Program-made: the position numbers and the translations under genes | Assembly: GCA_012727415.1 (NCBI GenBank) | Contig: JAAYHI010000024.1 | Coordinates: forward strand, 1 to 10,614 | Direction: 5' to 3' | Source: Bacillota bacterium | GTDB lineage: Bacteria > Bacillota > Proteinivoracia > UBA4975 | Length of the DNA stretch: 10,614 nt | The notes under the pieces: model-generated | Databases searched by the model: none | What the model was told of the DNA's origin: nothing | What the model saw: the letters and a program-made list of their open reading frames with translations, nothing else | Shown here: piece after piece, positions 6,441 to 10,614 of the stretch | Numbering within the stretch: position 1 is the first letter of the stretch | Layout: the number at the start of each line of letters is the position of its first letter

Positions 6441-8501
6441 TTAACTGGTGGCAACCAGTTCCTGATCTTTGTACTGCAGCTGGTAAAGCTGATAATAGAG
6501 GCCTTCCTGGGCCAACAAATCCTGGTGGTTGCCCATCTCCCGGATTTTGCCCTTGTGCATGACGATGATTTTGTCTGCACTTTGAATGGTGGACAGGCGG
6601 TGGGCGACGACAAGGGTAGTGCGATCCTTGGAAATAGTGCGCATTGCCTTCTGGATTATCAACTCCGTCTCGGTGTCGATGTTGGCTGTAGCCTCGTCCA
6701 GGACGAGAATCCTGGGGTCAAAGGCCAGGGCTCGGGCAAAAGCCAGCAGCTGGCGCTGACCTGCCGACAGGGTGGCACCCCGCTCCACCACTTCGCTCTC
6801 ATACTTGCGGGGCAGGGCAGAGATAAATTTGTCGGCGTCCACAGCCTCAGCAATCTGATGAATCTTCTGGTCGTCTATTTCCACATTGCTGAGGCGGATA
6901 TTGTCGGCAATAGTCCCGGAAAACATAAACACGTCTTGGAGGACGACGGCTATGCTGGAGCGCAGGTAGGAGATGTCGATATCCCTGATGTCGACGCCGT
7001 CAATGAGTATCTGTCCCTGCTGGATGTCATAGAGGCGGCTGATGAGGCTGATTATTGTAGTCTTGCCGGCGCCGGTGGCGCCAACAAAGGCAACTGTCTC
7101 ACCCTCCCTGACAGTAAAGCTGACATCCCGCAACACCCACTCCCCTGGATTGTAGGCAAACCAAACATTGCGAAATTCGATATTGCCCCGGATGTCGGGC
7201 TTAACGGGTTGAGGAGCGTTTTCAATCTCTGGCTTGGCATCCATGAGCTGGAAGATTCTCTCGGAAGAAGCCATGGCTGCCTGCATGATGTTATACCGCT
7301 CCGCCAGGTTATTGATGGGTTCAAAGAACATCTTCGAGTACTCGACAAAGGCATAGAGCACCCCGAATTCAATGACCCCCCTGAGGACCTGCCCGCCGCC
7401 AAACCATATTAGCAGGGCGAGGCCAAAGGTGTACATCGAATTGATAAAAGGGCGAAAGACAGCAAAGACCTTGAGTTCGCCAAAGCTGGCCTCAAAATGC
7501 TCGGAATTGATGCGGTCAAATTCCTCATACTTCTTTTTCTCTCTGCGGAAGATCTGAATGATCCTCATGCCCGAGATGCTTTCCTGTAAAGTCGCATTAA
7601 TCCGGGCCAGGCGCACCCGCACCAGCCGGTATGCAGCCCGGGCCTTTGTCCTGTAATAGACGGTAGCCACTGTGATAATTGGCAGCAGCGCAAAGCAGAT
7701 AAGCGCCATGCGCACATTGAGGCGCAGCATGACAAGGATGATGCCGATAAGAGTAAAGAAATCTTTAAACAGGTTGACCAGGACATCAGTAAACAGGTCG
7801 TTGAGAGTCTCGGTGTCATTTGTCACCCTGGTAATGAGCCTGCCTACGGGATTGGTGTCAAAAAAGCGCATCGACAAGTTTTGAATATGGGAAAAGATCT
7901 TATGACGCATGTCAAATATTATTTTCTGTCCCGTCCTGTGGAGCAGGTACACCTGGGCGTAGTTAACGACAAAGCCGAAGAACAGGAAGAAGAGATAAAT
8001 CACTGCCAGGCGCACCAGAGCAGTGACATCAGCCTTCCTGAGGGCAGCATTTTCTTCGGCGGATATCAGTTCGCCGGGATAGCGCTGTCCTTCGCTGTGG
8101 AAGTAGACTGTGCCCCCATGAGTATCAACGCTGTACTCTTTGCCGCTCAAAACAGCTGCCACTAAGTAGTTGTTGCCCTCATAGGGTATGACTTGGTAAA
8201 CGGTTCCCCCCGAGGCGTCTTTAACTTTATTCTCTGGAATGAGGATCTTGCCCTTTACCCTGATGCCGGGAGCAGGCTCCCTGCCAGGTTGCCAGCCCAC
8301 ATACGCCCCGGCATTGATGTGTTCGTCAATGGCAACGCGAACCAACCAGGGCTTGGCCAAATCCACCAGGGTAATGATGACGAGGAGCACCACTGCCAGG
8401 AACATAGCCCAACGATAGGGCTTGGCATAGGCCAGGAGACGCTTCATCAAGCGGGAATCGTATGCCTTGCCGATGACTTCTTCTTCATGATAATTCTGCA
8501 C
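6441..8501 (-). CDS. bmrD: Heterodimeric ABC exporter, BmrD/YheH-like subunit with inserted domain
   Basis: This is a 686-residue half-transporter (membrane domain plus ATPase) that pairs with the subunit encoded just upstream to export drugs or peptides/lipids. TM1 spans about 30-50 and TM2 about 160-186. Between them lies an extra segment of about 95 residues (62-158), as in Bacillus BmrD, where this region is extracellular. TM3-TM6 lie near 238-258, 264-284, 345-370 and 374-395. The ATPase has Walker A GATGAGKTT (474-482), Q-loop Q522, signature LSAGQ (578-582, where the consensus is LSGGQ), Walker B RILVLDE with catalytic E603, and H634. It thus supplies the catalytic Glu of the working site and the altered signature of the degenerate site. 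The start is GTG at 8501, with AGGAGGGG six bases upstream overlapping the previous stop codon; the gap is 12 bases. The symbol is given by analogy of size, insertion and gene order; the substrate is unknown. Confidence 0.95.
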   Translation of the reverse strand: MQNYHEEEVIGKAYDSRLMKRLLAYAKPYRWAMFLAVVLLVIITLVDLAKPWLVRVAIDEHINAGAYVGWQPGREPAPGIRVKGKILIPENKVKDASGGTVYQVIPYEGNNYLVAAVLSGKEYSVDTHGGTVYFHSEGQRYPGELISAEENAALRKADVTALVRLAVIYLFFLFFGFVVNYAQVYLLHRTGQKIIFDMRHKIFSHIQNLSMRFFDTNPVGRLITRVTNDTETLNDLFTDVLVNLFKDFFTLIGIILVMLRLNVRMALICFALLPIITVATVYYRTKARAAYRLVRVRLARINATLQESISGMRIIQIFRREKKKYEEFDRINSEHFEASFGELKVFAVFRPFINSMYTFGLALLIWFGGGQVLRGVIEFGVLYAFVEYSKMFFEPINNLAERYNIMQAAMASSERIFQLMDAKPEIENAPQPVKPDIRGNIEFRNVWFAYNPGEWVLRDVSFTVREGETVAFVGATGAGKTTIISLISRLYDIQQGQILIDGVDIRDIDISYLRSSIAVVLQDVFMFSGTIADNIRLSNVEIDDQKIHQIAEAVDADKFISALPRKYESEVVERGATLSAGQRQLLAFARALAFDPRILVLDEATANIDTETELIIQKAMRTISKDRTTLVVAHRLSTIQSADKIIVMHKGKIREMGNHQDLLAQEGLYYQLYQLQYKDQELVATS

Positions 8502-8507
8502 TTGTCT

Positions 8508-8515
8508 CCCCTCCT
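8508..8515 (-). promoter_or_regulatory. Strong Shine-Dalgarno of the second ABC subunit, overlapping the upstream stop
   Basis: The coding strand reads TAGGAGGGG, where TAG is the stop of the first ABC gene. Six bases then separate it from GTG (8501-8499). The overlap of stop and ribosome site indicates coupled translation, which suits two subunits needed in equal amounts, and it justifies the GTG start. Confidence 0.85.
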
Positions 8516-10259
8516 ATGCTTCCGATACTTTCTTTTCTAATTGCTGCTTCAAGTACAGGTGCTGATACAGGCCGCCCCGCTGCACCAATTGCTGATGGGT
8601 GCCCCGTTCAGAAATGGAACCATCTTCCAGAACGATAATTTCATCGGCGTCTTCCACAGTAGAAATTCTGTGAGAGATGATTATGCTTGTCCGCCCTTTC
8701 ATGATGCGGCGCAATCCCTGCAGAATCTTTTCCTCGGTTTGGGTGTCCACCGCCGACAGACAGTCGTCGAGGATGAGAATTGTTGGATCCTTAATCAGGG
8801 CGCGGGCAATAGAAATCCGCTGCTTTTGCCCCCCGGACAAGGTTACGCCCCTTTCCCCGGACATCGTCTCAAACTTGTTGGGAAACTCGATGATGTTGTC
8901 GTAGACCTGTGCCAGGCGGGCGGCTTTCTCAATTTCCTCCTGGCTGTAAGCGCCGGCAAAAGCAATGTTGTTGGCAATGGTATCGGAAAAGAGGAACACG
9001 TCCTGGGGCACATAACCGATGTTTTCTCTGAGCACATCCAGGGGGATTTCGTTGATATCTGTGCCGTCAATGAGCAATTGTCCCCTGGGAGGGTTATACA
9101 TGCGCAGAAGCAAATTGACCAAAGTAGTCTTGCCGCTGCCAGTCCTGCCGATAATCGCCAGGGTTTTTCCTGCCTCCAGCTTAATGTCAATATTCTTGAG
9201 GGCCTGTGTGCCATCGGGATAGGCAAAACTCAAGTTCCGGAACTCAATTTCACCCTTAAGGGATTCCACCGGCTTGACAATGGCGGGGTCATCGCGGACT
9301 TCAGGCTCTTCATTGAAGAGCACATTGAGGCGGTCCATGGAGGCGGAACCCCGTTGGAGCACATTGATTACCCGGCCTACAGCCATCATAGGCCATATCA
9401 GCATACCCAGGTACGAGTTAAAGGCAATAAACTCTCCCAGGCTGATGCGGGCGTTGATGACCTGCAAGCCCCCATAGCCCAGGACGATCATATAGCTGAT
9501 GCCAGAGACCAGCTGAATCATTGGCCCCATCATGCCCCAGACTTTTACCATGCGCAGGTTTTTTACGGCGTAATCCCGGGCAGCGGCATCAAATCTCTCC
9601 ACTTCAGCCTCTTCCTGGACAAAGGATTTGATGACCCGAATGCCGGAAAAGGTTTCCTGAACTCTGTCTGTGAGGGAGGAAAAGGCTTGCTGGACAGCGC
9701 GAAAGCGAATATGAATGTGGCGGCCAAGGTACCCGGCCAGGCCCGCTAAAAAGGGCAGCGGCAGCAGGGCCAGCACCGTCAGCTTCCAGTCGATCCTGGT
9801 AACCATTGTATACACTGTTACCACAGTTAAAAAGGAGGAGTCCGCAAGCATGAGCACACCCGGACCCATGGCCATGCGAATGGCATTGATGTCATTAGTG
9901 GCATGGGCCATTAAGTCCCCGGTCTTATGGGTGTTAAAAAAGTTCACAGACAATGTCTCCAGGTGGGCAAACAGACGATTGCGCAAGTAATATGCCAGGC
10001 GCCGGGATGAACCCATGATGTAGATTCGCCAAAAATAGCGCCCCAGGGCCATAACAACCGCAATGCCGATAATATATCCTCCGTAGCGCAGCAAACCGGC
10101 AGAGTCGATTTGCCGGCTTTGAATCAGGTCTGTAACCTCGCCTAACAAGCGGGGGATTTGCAGGTTGAAGATGTTTACTACCATCAGCCAGACAAGTCCC
10201 AGTGCATAACGCCAGGCGTTGGCCTTGAAAAAGTCTTTAAGTATCTTACCAGATTTCAT
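8514..10259 (-). CDS. bmrC: Heterodimeric ABC exporter, BmrC/YheI-like subunit with degenerate Walker B
   Basis: This is a 581-residue ABC half-transporter, partner of the next gene. Six membrane helices lie near 18-36, 58-80, 132-152, 158-177, 244-268 and 274-298. The ATPase follows: Walker A GRTGSGKTT (371-379), Q-loop Q419, signature LSGGQ (474-478), Walker B TILILDD (493-499) and H530. Residue 499 is Asp where the catalytic Glu should be, so its own ATP site is degenerate, while its intact signature completes the partner's working site. Length and the position of this Asp agree with Bacillus BmrC (585 residues, Asp at about 500). The frame is open to a TTG at 10322, but that codon lies inside the predicted -35. 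I therefore chose the ATG at 10259, giving MKSGKILKDFF, with a G-rich, weak ribosome site 10-14 bases upstream. The symbol is by analogy; the substrate is unknown. Confidence 0.95.
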   Translation of the reverse strand: MKSGKILKDFFKANAWRYALGLVWLMVVNIFNLQIPRLLGEVTDLIQSRQIDSAGLLRYGGYIIGIAVVMALGRYFWRIYIMGSSRRLAYYLRNRLFAHLETLSVNFFNTHKTGDLMAHATNDINAIRMAMGPGVLMLADSSFLTVVTVYTMVTRIDWKLTVLALLPLPFLAGLAGYLGRHIHIRFRAVQQAFSSLTDRVQETFSGIRVIKSFVQEEAEVERFDAAARDYAVKNLRMVKVWGMMGPMIQLVSGISYMIVLGYGGLQVINARISLGEFIAFNSYLGMLIWPMMAVGRVINVLQRGSASMDRLNVLFNEEPEVRDDPAIVKPVESLKGEIEFRNLSFAYPDGTQALKNIDIKLEAGKTLAIIGRTGSGKTTLVNLLLRMYNPPRGQLLIDGTDINEIPLDVLRENIGYVPQDVFLFSDTIANNIAFAGAYSQEEIEKAARLAQVYDNIIEFPNKFETMSGERGVTLSGGQKQRISIARALIKDPTILILDDCLSAVDTQTEEKILQGLRRIMKGRTSIIISHRISTVEDADEIIVLEDGSISERGTHQQLVQRGGLYQHLYLKQQLEKKVSEA

Positions 10260-10293
10260 CTCAAGTCGCCCCCGATAAAATTTCACACTGCTA

Positions 10294-10322
10294 ATATTAA
10301 CACATGAAGTATCTGCTGACAA
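10294..10322 (-). promoter_or_regulatory. Sigma-A-type promoter of the ABC exporter operon
   Basis: On the minus strand, TTGTCA (10322-10317) and TAATAT (10299-10294) are separated by exactly 17 bases. The -35 matches consensus at 5 of 6 positions and the -10 at 4 of 6. The -10 ends 34 bases before the ATG at 10259, leaving a short 5' leader of roughly 25-30 bases. Confidence 0.65.
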
Positions 10323-10410
10323 ATCAAAATTGCCCCGGGAAAGCCCCGGCTTTCTCCTTATTGCTGCCGGAATCGAGCCCGGGCGAATATATTTAGCGTC
10401 ACGGAATGTT
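10323..10410 (-). other. Non-coding stretch with GC-rich inverted repeats upstream of the exporter promoter
   Basis: Between the LysM terminator and the exporter promoter the minus strand has repeated CCCGGG-centred blocks (near 10375-10382 and 10333-10350). These include CCGGG-GCTTT-CCCGG and an overlapping AAAGC-CGGG-GCTTT hairpin followed by AATTTTGATTT. A weak second promoter (TATATT at 10391-10386, poor -35) lies before them. An orphan AAGGAG at 10354-10359 has no start codon at the right distance, so I see no leader peptide. The role is unknown; an operator or an attenuator are options. Confidence 0.35.
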
Positions 10411-10413
10411 CAC

Positions 10414-10443
10414 TAATAAAAAAACACCCTCCCTGGAGGGTGT
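10414..10443 (-). terminator. Intrinsic terminator of the LysM gene
   Basis: The minus strand reads ACACCCTC, loop CAGG, GAGGGTGT (eight pairs), followed by a run of seven T residues and TAT. It begins eight bases after the TAA of the LysM gene and separates it from the exporter operon. Confidence 0.93.
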
Positions 10444-10451
10444 ACCCCGCT

Positions 10452-10614
10452 TTATGCGGGAATGCATATGACCTGACCAATTTGCAGATTGTTGGGGTTG
10501 ACGCCGGGATTGGCCTGCTGGATGGCATTCACCGTGGTGCCAAAGCGCTGGGCCAACAGGAAATAGGTGTCTCCTGGCTGGATGGTATAGAGAAAACCGG
10601 AGCAAGCCGGCGGC
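10452..10614 (-). CDS. LysM-domain protein, C-terminal part only
   Basis: The last 53 codons of a gene enter from the right edge. The translation contains one full LysM repeat: FLYTIQPGDTYFLLAQRFGT, then a stretch including AIQQANPGVNPNNLQIGQ and ending VICIPA before TAA (10454-10452). LysM binds N-acetylglucosamine-containing glycans such as peptidoglycan, so the protein is probably in the cell wall, cortex or spore coat. A Cys lies just before the domain (fourth visible residue) and another in its last strand (VICIP), a pattern I know from tandem LysM proteins of spore-forming Firmicutes; that link is from memory. What lies upstream, such as further LysM repeats, a signal peptide or a hydrolase domain, is outside the window. 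The gene ends in a strong terminator and is not joined to the exporter operon. Confidence 0.9.
   Translation of the reverse strand, partial: PPACSGFLYTIQPGDTYFLLAQRFGTTVNAIQQANPGVNPNNLQIGQVICIPA

Noticed and set aside
6525..7412. Plus-strand open frame of 295 codons
   Set aside because: It is antisense to the second ABC subunit's ATPase domain and shows no domain of its own.
8541..9749. A 402-codon open frame on the plus strand
   Set aside because: It lies wholly antisense to the BmrC-like ATPase, whose motifs are unmistakable. It has a shadow composition (His/Gln-rich, no domain) and no separate ribosome site or promoter.
10260..10322. Extension of the first ABC subunit from a TTG at 10322
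   Set aside because: That codon lies inside the predicted -35 box and has no ribosome site, and the extra 21 residues do not resemble an exporter N terminus.
10360..10382. tRNA T-arm-like string (CTCGATT between GC-rich arms) on the minus strand
   Set aside because: The loop lacks TTCGA, the stem is only four pairs, and no acceptor, D or anticodon arm can be formed with the flanks, which contain the LysM terminator.

Overview
The window looks like chromosomal DNA of a Gram-positive, low- to mid-GC Firmicute, probably an anaerobic member of the Clostridia. The grounds are purine-rich Shine-Dalgarno sites (AGGAGG type), frequent TTG and GTG starts, U-tailed intrinsic terminators, a LysM protein of the kind common in spore-formers, a BmrC/BmrD-type ABC pair, and moderate GC content (a little above half, judged by eye). 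Every gene I can support is on the minus strand, so transcription runs from high to low coordinates. I see no RNA gene, insertion sequence, CRISPR array, phage gene or attachment site.

In order of transcription: (1) 10614-10452, the C-terminal end of a LysM protein, closed by a strong terminator at 10414-10443. (2) 10322-6409, a promoter and a two-gene operon for a heterodimeric type I ABC exporter: a 581-residue subunit with a degenerate Walker B, then a 686-residue subunit with an extra domain between its first two membrane helices. The organisation matches Bacillus BmrC/BmrD (YheI/YheH). A strong terminator lies at 6409-6439. (3) 6342-5249, a stand-alone, divergent D-Ala-D-Ala-ligase-like ATP-grasp enzyme with its own terminator directly after the stop codon. 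(4) 5189-3298, feoA and feoB, for GTP-dependent Fe2+ uptake; this FeoB is short and has a variant gate motif. (5) 3229-1, a sugar-phosphate operon: a GH4 6-phospho-glycosidase, a ChbG/YdjC deacetylase that overlaps it by ATGA, and a glucose-superfamily PTS EIIC that overlaps ChbG by TAATG. The EIIC gene carries a frameshift near 578-583 and runs off the left edge.

The last operon reads as a chb-like catabolic unit. The PTS would import and phosphorylate an amino-sugar disaccharide or beta-glucoside, ChbG would remove an acetyl group, and the GH4 enzyme would cleave the phosphorylated product. Unlike the E. coli chb operon, the permease is of the NagE/MalX/PtsG superfamily rather than the Lac-type ChbBCA. 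The frameshift means the permease is either broken or mis-sequenced.

I do not see an obviously new defence or mobile system. The points most worth checking are the frameshifted EIIC and its unusual partnership with ChbG and GH4, the divergent ligase, the FeoB gate variant, and the inserted domain with an internal repeat in the second ABC subunit.
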